Assembly: GCA_002633025.1 (NCBI GenBank)
Contig: NMRB01000540.1
Coordinates: 162,213-226,212, forward strand
Reading direction: 5' to 3'
DNA from: Notospermus geniculatus
Taxonomy: Eukaryota; Nemertea; Pilidiophora; Heteronemertea; Lineidae
DNA: 64,000 bases
Each line of letters starts with the position of its first letter. The first letter of the stretch is position 1. The notes below the pieces were generated by a model. The model saw only the letters and a list, made by a program, of their open reading frames with translations, did not search any database and was not told where the DNA came from. Below are positions 22,955 through 33,502 of the stretch, in pieces. Both the position numbers and the translations under genes were made by a program.

Positions 22955-23330
22955 AGTCATTATACGGTAATATTAGTAGATGACACATATAATATCTGAC
23001 TGTGCAACCTTTCTTCAATACACTGTACATAGAGAAATTTATTAGTAATTTGTAATGATATTTTTGCATAAAGTGGACATTCATAGTTGTTCATTTTGTC
23101 ATGCCCCTCCAAATTTTAATTGTACTGTATATTTTCTGATCCATGACATTCGATTATGATTCATAAACTACAACTATACCTCAAGGATGAATGGTATTGG
23201 ACACATGTAAGTACATAATTGGTAATATTAATGTATTGTGAATGATACATATTACTTAATCGGGCATAATTTGGGAAAAGTTAGATAAAATTCCCCCTAT
23301 ATCTGGGTGTGGTTGTAAAACAGAGTCCTT

Positions 23331-23648
23331 GGGCCATATTTACGAAGCCTTCCCAACTTTGCGTGCACGCAAATCTATTGTAAGGCAGTCAGTGAACAAT
23401 TCATCGTATCCATGACGTAACTCCGACAGTGTCCGCCATTGCTGACGTCGCAAGGGTGGTGGGCAAATGACGCAAGGGTGGTGGGCAAAATTCATTGCTT
23501 TGCTGAAGAAGCTGGTGGGCAAAACGCGCAACGTCACAACGTCATGTAGGCCTGGATACGACGTCATGGATACGATGAATAGGGCATGTGTAGCCAAACA
23601 ATCGACTTGCGTGCACGCAAAGTTGCGAAGGCTTCTTAAATATGGCCC
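23331..23648. repeat. MITE, TATTYACGAAGC family, with nested foldback
   Basis: The left end gggccatatttacgaagcct pairs with the right end aggcttcttaaatatggccc. Interior words gcgtgcacgcaaatctattg match the element at 4455. A second foldback (about 23403-23580, catcgtatccatgacgtaac against gacgtcatggatacgatg) is nested inside. Confidence 0.7.
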
Positions 23649-24827
23649 CTTGGGATCTCAATGTACCTGTATGTACATTGGATTGTTATTGTACATGTAA
23701 AGAAAAGTTGACACACTTACATGTATGGGTTTGAATGGGCAGAAGTGCTTTTGTCGATTTATTGGTGCCAGTACCGTTTGATACTATTTAGATTTATGTA
23801 ATGGTACTTCGATAATTGTTGCTGTAGAAATGTCTCTTAATTATTTATTTTTGATAGCAATTTTGTGAATCTAAATGCATGATCTATATCCGTCCTTCCA
23901 TAGCAATTGTTTGTTTTCCCTATTTATTGATCTCAATCCGTCCAATTCAACTTTCTATGGCAGAGGCCATGTCTGCCTCTCCTGATGTAGTAGGCCTACT
24001 TGTGTTGAGAGGAAACAGTGAAGTTCTCAGATCTTCAATTCTGTAGATACGTGTACTGGTACATTATTTTCCAATGCTTTTGATATCAGACATGGTAAAC
24101 CTATGATAGATTAGATATCACCTATCGCAGAAAAGGAACTAGATGTTTTGAGTGCGCTCTATGTATATCAGTCGCTTAGATCTCACATGAAGTGACAAAT
24201 ATAAAATAAGATACAAGATCTTTTGAAGCCTTTGTTTTTTTATACGAGAAATTTGTCATGCAGTTGCTCTCCCCAACTATTATGCACCTGGACACCTCGC
24301 TACGGGGAGAAATTGTGCATGTCGACTCAGCTCACCACCTGCCAAGGGAGCATATGCACTGAGGGGGAGGGGGTCTATGAAAAAGCGTACATTATGCGTA
24401 CGGGGGGAGGGGGTCTAAAAATTGGCGTTTTCTGTACATACTTAATGGACGCACCCCAACCCTAAATTTTGCCACAGGTTCAAAAATTTCAATCAATAGA
24501 CCCCTTGCATTTTCCTCCTCTGCAGACTTTCGCATGTGCATGCAGGGCCGGATCCAGGGGGATGCCCCCCCCCCCTATTTTTGGCAGAGCAGTGATTTTT
24601 TTAGCAAGAAAAATTGAATCACATAAAAATTTGAGTATTTTTCTCTCAGATGCCAGGAAAATGCATCTAAAAGCACTTAAATTGTCCTTCGAGCTTCGTG
24701 CTTTCAGTGCTCACCATCTCTGTCAATCTACGTCCCCCCTTTTCTGTGAACCCTGAATTCGGACCTGGCATGCACTGTACACAGAAACATGTATATTATA
24801 CACACCTTATCGTTCTTTCTATGATAC

Positions 24828-24833
24828 TTTATT
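24828..24833 (-). promoter_or_regulatory. possible polyadenylation signal of DMAP1
   Basis: TTTATT on the plus strand is AATAAA on the minus strand, 433 bp past the proposed DMAP1 stop. No other open gene lies between, so it is a reasonable 3' end. Confidence 0.4.
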
Positions 24834-25265
24834 ACAAAAAATGAACAGGCATACATGTACATTGACATGAGTGCATACAATCACCGTAAAAATTCCATCA
24901 TCTTGGAAAAAATTTACATGTAAACCAACGGTTCCCTTATTCCCAATGGCAGCAGTCCAAAATCTTTTGAATGCAGTTGACCCCTGGTGTACTCCTACCA
25001 GCAATGTAACGAAGACTGCCCTTTCATGGGCAAGAGTGTCAGTACACACTTGTACGTCAAGATGGTAGTACAGTTCAAGCTCCGCCACTCCCTACGGCCT
25101 TATGTTCATTGTCATGACACACTCAGTACAACATGTAGATACGTCAACGCTTGGTGCCTTGTTTTCGTTCTGCTAGGTGCCAGGCACACCCTGTAGACGG
25201 GGAGGGTTCCATAATTGTCTCTTGCCATCTACGGCACACTCTGTGGATGATTCAACACCATTAGT

Positions 25266-28200
25266 TCATTCTTTCTTTAAATTCATTCTGCTTGACGTCT
25301 GAAATGGAACAAAGTGTTTGTTTCATCTGTAACATTATCAATTCCTCCAATACCTACCAGAATCTGTTGTCTGTCAGAAGCCCGTGAGGAGTATAGCGGA
25401 ATGTTCAGATCGGTGTATGTGTGTGCTGTTCATGACCTCAAATGGATGTACCGGTACATAGTACACAAAAGTGACCTGATATCTAATGTATGACTTACTT
25501 TAGTAAATTGGTATTACAACTGAAATAAAAGAAAACAAATTTTGATACTTGACCAGATCATAACTGAAAATTGATTCCATAATTGATATTTTGACTAAAA
25601 TCATGGAAAACGAATTACACAAAATGGAATGATGACCAATATAAATGAAATCAACCAAAAAAGGTAAGTATAAAACAATTTTTTTAATAATAATGCACTG
25701 CACATTGAAAATTGACTTGTCAAGGGCAGTTTACTACTGACAATCCCAACCTACACTAGGTTAGAATTAGTCCTAGTGAATGTTGATCTCAACTTCAAAT
25801 CGGTACTCACAGATGGGGTTCCAGGTATCCCAACCACGTCAATGGTTTCAGAGATCTTTTTCTCTCCTTTAGAGGGTGAAGACTCGGGCTCAACTTTTGT
25901 TGCAGATGGAATCAATGGCCCGACATCTATCAACTGAAAAAGAAATTGGACACTATCGCTATTCTTGAGAAGTTGTAAATGGCAGCTGGCATACCAACAA
26001 CGGGTGTCGAGCTAGAGAAGATGCCAATGACACTCCTGCTGAGTGCAGGACACATCATGCTGTATGTATTCCACTGTGAAATCATACAATGTTGAAATAG
26101 ACAGACGTTCTACTAACCTTTCCAGGCGCCATCGTCTCGTACCTGTGCCGTAACGTCTGCAGTTCATATTCACAGTTTGCGAGAGCTAATTTGAGTTCAT
26201 AGAGAAGAACAATATCCTGGCGAAGTTCGTTGAAATTCTGGACTATGTCGTCTGTGGGTATTGGGTTAAATTCTGCAACAAGATTCGGTACGTTGGTTTA
26301 AGTACTTGTACATGTGCATGAAAACTGTCAACACTGCTAACAGCCAACTGTGGTGTGTCTTAGCATGAAGTCGTGTAGGCCTAGCACATCAAACACCATT
26401 CAATGGTTGGATGTAAAACTCACCTATTCCCAACTCTTCTAAGACTTGTTCCAAAGCTTTTGTTTTCTTCTGACCTATTGTGCTTGGCAATTTCATCTGA
26501 AGTCAATGGAATCAAGTTAATGAATGAGAAAACAAGATTGAGTACCGGTAATATGTGAAATGGGGGAGACTTTACGGAAGACATGAAGACAGCAAATCAA
26601 CTTACCCTCTGACTTCGTAACGTAACACCAGATTGTTTTATTTCCATGAATTTTATACCAGTTGTTTCTGGGGCAACCTAAAAAGGAACAACAAATCATA
26701 AGGGGTGAAATAGAGCAGCCAGCCGTGCTTATCGTCGTAAAAAGACAGTTAGTAAAGTTGTAGCAGACCAGACCCTCAGTGACATCTAGCGGAGCGCCAT
26801 GAGATCGTGGTCATTCTTCAGCCAGCTTTCGGACGTGCTGGTTCGTCTTCTGTAGTTGTCAAGGCTGGCGTCCCTTTTCGCTTACTGGTTGTTCGTATTC
26901 ATGTCTGGTGGGGATAAGGACTATGGCAGGTTTATTAGGCTTGGCTTGCATGTTTTAGACGGCATTTATAAGGCATATTGGCATATTTGGCTTTGGCTAT
27001 TGTGGCGAGGAGTTTAAGGCGAGGCATATTTGGCATATTGGCATATGGCATATTTGGCATTGGCAATTGAGGCGAGGAGTTTAAGGCGAGGCATTTTTGG
27101 CATATTGGCATAAGGCATATTTGGCATTGGCAATTGAGGCGAGCCATATTGGCATATTGGNNNNNNNNNNNNNNNNNNNNNNNNNNNNNNNNNNNNNNNN
27201 NNNNNNNNNNNNNNNNNNNNNNNNNNNNNNNNNNNNNNNNNNNNNNNNNNNNNNNNNNNNNNNNNNNNNNNNNNNNNNNNNNNNNNNNNNNNNNNNNNNN
27301 NNNNNNNNNNNNNNNNNNNNNNNNNNNNNNNNNNNNNNNNNNNNNNNNNNNNNNNNNNNNNNNNNNNNNNNNNNNNNNNNNNNNNNNNNNNNNNNNNNNN
27401 NNNNNNNNNNNNNNNNNNNNNNNNNNNNNNNNNNNNNNNNNNNNNNNNNNNNNNNNNNNNNNNNNNNNNNNNNNNNNNNNNNNNNNNNNNNNNNNNNNNN
27501 NNNNNNNNNNNNNNNNNNNNNNNNNNNNNNNNNNNNNNNNNNNNNNNNNNNNNNNNNNNNNNNNNNNNNNNNNNNNNNNNNNNNNNNNNNCCCGGAGTTC
27601 AGCAAGTGATCGTTGAGTAGGTCATGGGTGTGTTGGGATTGGGGATTGTTTTGGGGAGTATTGGGGGTAGGAGAGAAGATGGTGGAGGGTGCAATGGTGC
27701 CCAAGGTTAATCGGCGCTGCCTTGGTTAGGCGCGCCGCCAGTCCCATGGAATAATGTTCGATCTCTCCCAATACTCCTCATGCGGGACGATAGATGTCAC
27801 TGAGGATCTCCTTAGACCCTCAGTGACATCTAGCGGAGCGCCATGAGATCGTGGTCATTCTTCAGCCAGCTTTCGATGACGTGTCGGGTTGTCGGATGTG
27901 GTTGCAATCGGCGTCTGAGGCAATGTGGTCCGCCCTCCGCCCCGCCTGGTGGAGTCGGCCAAGTTTTCCCCACCCACCCTCCCGGCAGGGGAGATCCTTG
28001 GTTGCGTCTGTCGTCCAGTTCCTCATGGAATAATGTTCGATCTCTCCCAATACTCCTCATGCGGGACGATAGATGTCACTGAGGATCTCCTTAATACAAT
28101 ATATTCTCTTGATTGGTGCTCCATCAACCATGAATGGGTCCACTCGGCATTGAATCTGAACATACTGAACGTCCTGAAGTATCCTCAATAGTAATGAAAT

Positions 28201-30875
28201 TACTGGTACATAGAATGAAGGCAAGTTTCAAAAGCTGATTGTAGTTTGATGCTTTAGAAGATGATGCCAATCGCATTAATTAACATTCGTTAAGACTTAC
28301 ACTGACAGTATCCCGTGCCTTTGTTTGCATTGGAATTTTTTTCTTGGTGCTCTTTCTTTCTGCTCGTCTGTTTTCCATATTACTATCAGCAGCCGTGATA
28401 AGCTTCTGTAGATCTTGAGTTTTCTTCTCTCGTTCCTTTTTCCGTTGTTCGATCTTTTTGAGTTCAGAATTTAGATACTCTTCTTCTTCAAGCTGAAATA
28501 AAAATTGGCTTGCCTAGTTCATTCTCCCTAGACCAACGTCCTGCGATGTGCAACTGTGGCATGACAGATTATCTGCATCTTCACATATTAACTCATCTGC
28601 TCCCAGCTTTGAGCAGACGGTATCTTCTGCTGAAGTTTTATAAAAGCCTCAGAAATAAATTGGGAAAAATTTGAAGAAACATTCTTCAGATGGTTGATAG
28701 AAACAACATTTCTTCAAACAGTTTTCAATCAATGCTATAGGATATGAGAAAAATTTGACAGAAGATGCCGTCTGCTGGACTCTGGTCACTTCTCCCCCTG
28801 TGAGCAAGATTAGGATGATTTTTCAGGGCAAGATGGAGTATCTGAAGCTGAAGATTTACTCCTGTCGTAAAATAGCTCGGTTAGCTTACATCCTCTGTAG
28901 TCCTATTGAAGAGTTTTATGAGTTGTTCCTTCCGTCTTCGCTCATGGTCGGCATCAAACACTTTGACTTTGGGTTCATGGCCTTGTGCAGCACGAGTCTG
29001 GAAAAAATCAATCAATACATGATGCATTAAGCATAGTTTACATCACACTTGCGACTGGAGACAACTAGTCGCCACTGAGCTACTGGTGACTGGGAGGATC
29101 TAGCTGGAACTGGAGGTGACTATTCAGTCACCAGAAACGGTCGATGTACGCACCCTTGCGACTCGCTGGAACTGAGATTTTGCCAGTCCCTGCGAGTTGC
29201 ACATGTTCAACTTTCTAGTGACTAGTTGTACCCTGTTTCATTCAGTTGCTGTGATGTTCGCGCGCTTGCGACTGATCAGTGCCAGTTTTCTGAACGAAAC
29301 CTAGCCTCGTCGAGTCTCAATGCCCCAGATGTTACCTGAGTTGCTGCCAGTCACAAGTGCGATGTATGCATTCAGGACATGACGACTGATTGGATCAGGC
29401 CTTTATATTCCCCCAAATTAACGATGTTTAACGTCGGAGCCCAAATTAAGGGCACCCAAATTTGAGTCTTGTTTTACATTTAAATGGGAATCTTAGATGC
29501 CTGGAAATGGCGTCTTTTATCCTCGATTTTCAAAAAATTTTCTAACAAGGGGTGTACACCCTCTCGCGATTCCCCCGATCACGCCTTCGGCGCTCTGATG
29601 GGTCCCAATACCACCGTAAACAGAAATAGCCCAAATTAGGGAATATAAAGGCCTGTGGATCCTCCTAAATTTGCTGAGTTGCTGAATTTGCAATGTGCGT
29701 GCAGCAAGTACATCACTAGCGACAGATCAGATCAGTTGCTTCCAGTCACAAGTGCGATGTACGCCTGGCTTTATAGTATACACTGCGTTTGTAACAAGGA
29801 TAGATACTATGAATGTTGAGGTGAGAGTTGCCCCCAATATACAGTCCTGCAACTTTACCTTTGCCAATATATTACAGATATTATAGTATCTTTCCTTAAA
29901 ATCTTCAATGGTACGAATGGGGTAGCGATCTCGGTCCCATCGATCATGCATCACGACAAACCGCAAGTCAAATCTCCGTGCAAGGTCGAAGAGATGGTCA
30001 GTCTCTGCCCTGGTCCAGTTCTCATCATGGAGATGTTGAGTGTACTCTACATCTGTGTACACTGGCATGTCCACTGTCTTGTTGAATCGTGCGAACGGAT
30101 AATCTTTGCCCTCTTCTGCGACCCGTCGCCAGTGATAGAAAGTAGCACCATCCTGCAAATATCAAGATCCTGATTAAAATTCTCCATTCTTTGCAGAGGG
30201 ACAGCAGAAGCCTTCACCATGTTCATAGAAATCGATAATTTGCATGGCTGATCTGAATCAACCTGAATTTTCATATTTCTGAATCCACCCCTGGATCGAC
30301 CGCTGATAAATCAAACCATGCGCTCTACCTTTCTCGCTGGGTTTGTGAATGGCATCCATTTCCATGGCCGCACACGACTCCGACCGATCTTGGCCTTCAT
30401 TTGCTTGTAACCTTGATTGGTATCTGTGGGCATAATAGGTGGAGCATCCCTAAAAATCAATAATGAAAATACCGTTTAGTCCATTAATTTTGACATGATC
30501 GGGATTTGGCCTAGTGGTTAAGGTGTGCTGCCCCTTAGTGCTGGCGATTGATGCCTTATGCGAGGGTCCGTGGGTTCGAATCTGGTAGAAGGACGTGATG
30601 ACTTTCACCTTGGAAACCCGTTTCTATTTCATATTCATTAATTTCAACATGTGAAAATGCACTAAGGTGCTTTGATTTGATTTCTACTGCACATCAATAG
30701 AACTCTTCATTTCTTCTAGAGTTGGGCCTGTTCAATAGGGAGTGAAGTGTCATGGATACTGGTAACTTGTTGATTTCAATATGGCTTACTTGTTGTCTGT
30801 CCATAGCAGTCCCCACAGTTCTCTATGCATTCCCTCAGGACGTTTGATGTTCAGGTCTGGCTTCTTTGATTTTTT
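25266..30875 (-). CDS. DMAP1: DNA methyltransferase 1-associated protein 1 (DMAP1), 5' exon missing
   Basis: Minus-strand exons in transcript order: 30790-30875, 30329-30449, 29859-30152, 28890-28997, 28301-28492, 26606-26677, 26424-26496, 26118-26272, 25811-25933 and a short last exon 25266-25298. All internal borders are AG/GT and phases agree, giving 418 codons plus stop. Similarity to DMAP1 runs throughout: KRPEGMHRELWGLLWTDNK, RPWKWMPFTNPARK, the SANT/Myb-like block from NWTRAETDHLFDLARRFDLR to IEDFKERYYN, HERRRKEQL, a Lys/Glu-rich coiled coil (KKIEQRKKEREKKTQDLQKL), MKLPSTIGQKKTKALEQ and VLLYELKLALANCEYELQ. DMAP1 is a nuclear subunit of the NuA4/TIP60 and SRCAP/SWR1-type complexes (histone acetylation, H2A.Z exchange). 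The N-terminal exon was not found between 30876 and 33500; the join at 31787 may hide it. The last exon (TSSRMNLKKE) is the least certain. Confidence 0.92.
26935..27160. repeat. tandem repeat of ggcatatttggcat units entering the gap
   Basis: Degenerate units built from ggcatatttggcatattggc and gaggcgaggagtttaaggcg, with a higher-order period of about 60 bp, run up to the N block at 27161. The array probably caused the assembly gap. Confidence 0.75.
27161..27590. other. assembly gap (430 N)
   Basis: An unbroken run of N. It lies inside the DMAP1 intron between the exons at 28301 and 26606, and those two exons join in phase across it, so no DMAP1 coding sequence need be missing here. Confidence 0.98.
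29033..29770. mobile_element. MITE family D (CTTGCGACTG-rich foldback), interrupted copy
   Basis: The left side begins agtttacatcacacttgcga and the right side ends cagtcacaagtgcgatgtac then gcctggcttta. Internal words cttgcgactgatcagtgcca and gaaacctagcctcgtcgagt recur in inverse orientation at 41247-41731. A segment at about 29398-29650 with its own ends (aggcctttatattccccca and gggaatataaaggcct) looks like a nested second insertion. Confidence 0.7.
29859..30152 (-). CDS. DMAP1: DMAP1 SANT-domain exon (detail)
   Basis: The largest DMAP1 exon, 98 codons, phase 0 at both ends. It reads DGATFYHWRRVAEEGKDYPF, then ARFNKTVDMPVYTDVEY, then the SANT/Myb-like helices with Trp in NWTRAETDHLF, RRFDLRFVVMHDRW and IEDFKERYYNICNILAK. 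Reading on past the donor (gcaaag|gtaaag) leaves the family pattern, so the splice is needed. Confidence 0.93.
30499..30690 (+). mobile_element. probable tRNA-derived SINE
   Basis: The head reads ggcctagtggttaaggtgtg (A-box-like) and, about 55 bp on, gtgggttcgaatctgg (B-box-like), followed by a non-tRNA body to an uncertain end. The spacing fits an RNA polymerase III promoter. The acceptor stem is not complementary enough for a functional tRNA gene. It lies in a DMAP1 intron. Confidence 0.55.
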
Positions 30876-31401
30876 CTGAAAGAAGAATGATAAAACTCAA
30901 GATGTCAATCTTCAAGAAACTCCTGAGCGAGTTGTAATGAGGAGCTACACACACTTATGAAATAGCTACCATATGAGATCTGATATCATCAATTTTTTAT
31001 TCAAACTTCAGAAATCAGATACCAGAACTAGACTTGTGAAATTTGCTTTCAGCAAATTTGAGTCCAGCACCAATGTTTAGAGACAGTAAAAAAGTTTGAA
31101 GATGTTGGGGTCAGATACTGAGAGGAAAGGGGTAGGCCTAGGGCAGTAAGAACACCTGATGGTTTCAATAGGACCAGCCGCGCTGCCGTTTACGAACATA
31201 GATTGGGTTTGAGGTAGGCCTAGGCCGCTGAAATGCCACGGCATGTTTCGCGAATTTCGGACTTCCGGTCGGCGAAGTCGGAAAATGACGATAACTTGGT
31301 AAATGAAATGGTCCATGGACCATGTGCTCACCGGGTTGGACATAACAGTCTAATGAAAGAGTGATGAGCAATCTGGGTAAAGTCATTCCCGAGTAGGTGC
31401 A

Positions 31402-31786
31402 CTTTGGGTCACGTCGTTCCTGAGTTACAGCACTTTGACGATTTTCGGTTTACGCCACCTGGCGGCCATATTGGATGTCCGATTGGGCCAGAACTTCACA
31501 TGCACATAAAGGTCATCTGCAGAGGGCCACATAGCAAATTGGAGCGCTTTGGGTCAAGTCGTCCCTGAGTTACAGCACTTTGATGATTTTCGGGTTACGC
31601 CACCTGGCGGCCATATTGGATGTCCGATCAGGCCAAAACTTCACATGCACATAAAGGTCATCTGCAGGGGGCCACATAGCAAATTGGAGCACTTTGGGTT
31701 AAGTCGTTCCTGAGTTACAGCACTTTGATGATTTTTGGGTTACGCCACCTGGTGGCCATCTTGGAAGTCAAATCAGTCCGAAATTC
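31402..31786. repeat. tandem satellite, ~146-bp unit, 2.7 copies, ending at an N
   Basis: Units start near 31402, 31543 and 31689 with actttgggtcacgtcgttcc-like text. Each contains gttacagcactttgatgatt, ttacgccacctggcggccat and ataaaggtcatctgcag. The third unit is cut by the single N at 31787. Confidence 0.8.
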
Positions 31787-32036
31787 NTATAATCTGCAAC
31801 AAAATGTAACTTTCATAGTTTCAATTTGATAATCCATAGACTTCCACTTTCTTGTACAGTTGGCCTGCCCTTGGAGGAACTTATTTTGACAAGTAATCCT
31901 GTACGACCTGCCCTACATGTAGCCCAGTGTAAAAAGCTGAACTCATTTACCATCATCGTTATTTGCCTATCGATGATGGGACCAAATATAAAAATACTCA
32001 TGATACTGATCTGGTACTGTCACCATCAGGGATGAA

Positions 32037-32225
32037 CCACAGGCCCCTGGGGAGCTGTCAGTGGGTTTAGAACACATATCTACATGTACCAAAAAAACGC
32101 GAGTTTGTAAAAGTTACACCCTAAGTTCATGAAGTCAGCGTGAGCTCGGGGTGTTTTTTTACAAACTGGCGTTTTTTTTGGAGATACGTGTTCAAACTCA
32201 CTGACAGCTCTCCAGGGGCCTGTGG
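32037..32225. repeat. foldback MITE
   Basis: The ends ccacaggcccctggggagct and agctctccaggggcctgtgg are inverted. The inner arms pair over aaaaaaacgcgagtttgtaa. It lies between DMAP1 and the MCCC2-like gene. Confidence 0.75.
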
Positions 32226-32267
32226 ATGAATGGTCATCATGGTCAATTTCAACATTTGGCTATAAAG

Positions 32268-32832
32268 CAGGCTGTCAAGTCAGTTGCCATCAATTTTTAG
32301 GAGGAATTTTAGGAACTTTTTTACTCATTTTTAGGAAATTTAGGAGTTTTTCCATCAATATTTAGGGAAATTTTTAGGAACTTTTCCTAAATTTTTTTGA
32401 AATTCTTAGGTATATAGTGGTTGATACTTCACCAATGGTTGTCAGAAGAGCATATTGGTTCACCAATGTCCATATAAGAAGTTCACATGCACCAAACACC
32501 ACCAAATCAACATCCACACCACATCCACCAGGCACTAAGATGATGATGACAATGAATTCATGTCTGGAAAAAATGGGGGGGGGCACGGGCCGAGTGTCTT
32601 CCCCGGATCTGCGCCTGGGAGGGGTCAGTCATCAACAGGTTGGCAGCAGATGGTGCATGTAGACATCATGAACGACATATCGGCGTTGACCTTTGCACAC
32701 GACGCCCATAGTGAAAAGAGAAAATAAGGAATTTTTAGGAAAATCGGCCAAAAATGAGACAAAATAAGGAATTTTAGGAACTCAAAAAAATAATTAGGAA
32801 TTGTAGGAAAATTAGGAGCACTTGACAGCCTG
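32268..32832. mobile_element. hAT-like non-autonomous element with 7-bp TSD
   Basis: The terminal inverted repeats CAGGCTGTCAAGT and ACTTGACAGCCTG are perfect, and both borders carry TATAAAG (32261-32267 and 32833-32839). CAG-type ends plus a 7-8-bp duplication fit hAT elements. Subterminal parts are built of many tttttaggaa/ttaggaattt words in opposite orientation; the centre (about 32400-32700) is unrelated and non-coding. Confidence 0.75.
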
Positions 32833-32840
32833 TATAAAGC

Positions 32841-32967
32841 TTAGAATCCCCGATCGGAAGTGACGTCACTCCATATGGCACACAATGGAAATCCTATTGT
32901 ACAATGCAGCTTATTCCGTCGTCAATCGACGCACTTTTTTGGGGCACTACTGATCGGGGATTCTAAA
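32841..32967. repeat. short MITE
   Basis: The ends ttagaatccccgatcgga and gatcggggattctaaa are inverted, with a 90-nt unpaired centre. It lies directly beside the hAT-like element. Confidence 0.65.
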
Positions 32968-33382
32968 CTCGTTCCCAACATTTCAATTTTCATCTCGGTA
33001 CTGGCCAACACAGCAATTTCAGCATTGTAATGATGAAGATAGCGGGTCTTGGCTCCCCTTTTACATTCACTCTGCCCAACACCACTGCACGAATCTATCT
33101 ACGTGATATGATGTGCATCTGCATGTGTGTAGTGCATCTGCATGTAGGCCTAGGCCTATGTACTGTGTACTCTGTACATTTATACAGAGTGGCAAAGCAG
33201 AAATTTTTAGAGGAAGAAAAGACGAAAGTATCGGTAAACACAATAGCTCATTCGTGCTGCAATGTTAGCACATGGTATCTTTATTGCAAATTAAGTACCT
33301 TTGTCACTAAATCATACAAATATGACGCTGAAAGACGGAATTAAATTGAAAAAAATTATTCCCAATTCAGAGTTTTGTGGAG

Positions 33383-33394
33383 GCCGCCATCTTG
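33383..33394. promoter_or_regulatory. YY1-like site in putative DMAP1/MCCC2-like shared promoter
   Basis: gccgccatcttg is the complement of caagatggcggc, a classic YY1-type core often found just downstream of transcription starts. It lies about 110 bp before the MCCC2-like ATG and between two head-to-head genes. Similar ccgccat words occur in MITEs here, so the call is tentative. Confidence 0.35.
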
Positions 33395-33502
33395 ATGTAG
33401 GTGGCACTGCAGTCAACTTCCGGTCAGAGTTCAGTGTTGTTTTGTCAATGTTTTCTTGCAAAATTATCTATTTTTCGCAGCAAATGCGGTTTTTTTAATA
33501 AA

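Larger units (their letters stand above)
22836..24827. other. intergenic DNA between CCDC17 and DMAP1
   Basis: Apart from the foldback at 23331-23648, I see only A+T-rich DNA with scattered acatgta words and, near 24540-24600, a C-run (gatgcccccccccccta) typical of dispersed repeats. No exon-like open segment with splice sites was found. Confidence 0.5.
26770..28093. mobile_element. foldback transposon pair in a DMAP1 intron, with tandem repeat and gap
   Basis: The word gaccctcagtgacatctagc, continued for about 60 bp, occurs at 26769 and again at 27813. The block starting ataatgttcgatctctccca occurs at 27750 and 28031 and ends in atagatgtcactgaggatct. The two blocks carry inverted termini (CCTCAGTGACATCTA and TAGATGTCACTGAGG). 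So there are two elements with the same ends in tandem: a short one (about 27814-28093) and a long one (about 26770-27807) that contains a tandem repeat and the 430-bp N gap. Confidence 0.65.

Noticed and set aside
27081-27704. Long open frames across the N block
   Set aside because: They are open only because N codons are untranslated X; no coding evidence on either side.
29727-29858. Extension of the DMAP1 SANT exon to its first stop
   Set aside because: The text after NICNILAK leaves the family pattern and a gcaaag|gtaaag donor is present; the next exon continues the similarity.
30499-30575. Functional tRNA gene
   Set aside because: A- and B-box-like words are present, but the stems do not pair and the tail continues as a SINE body.
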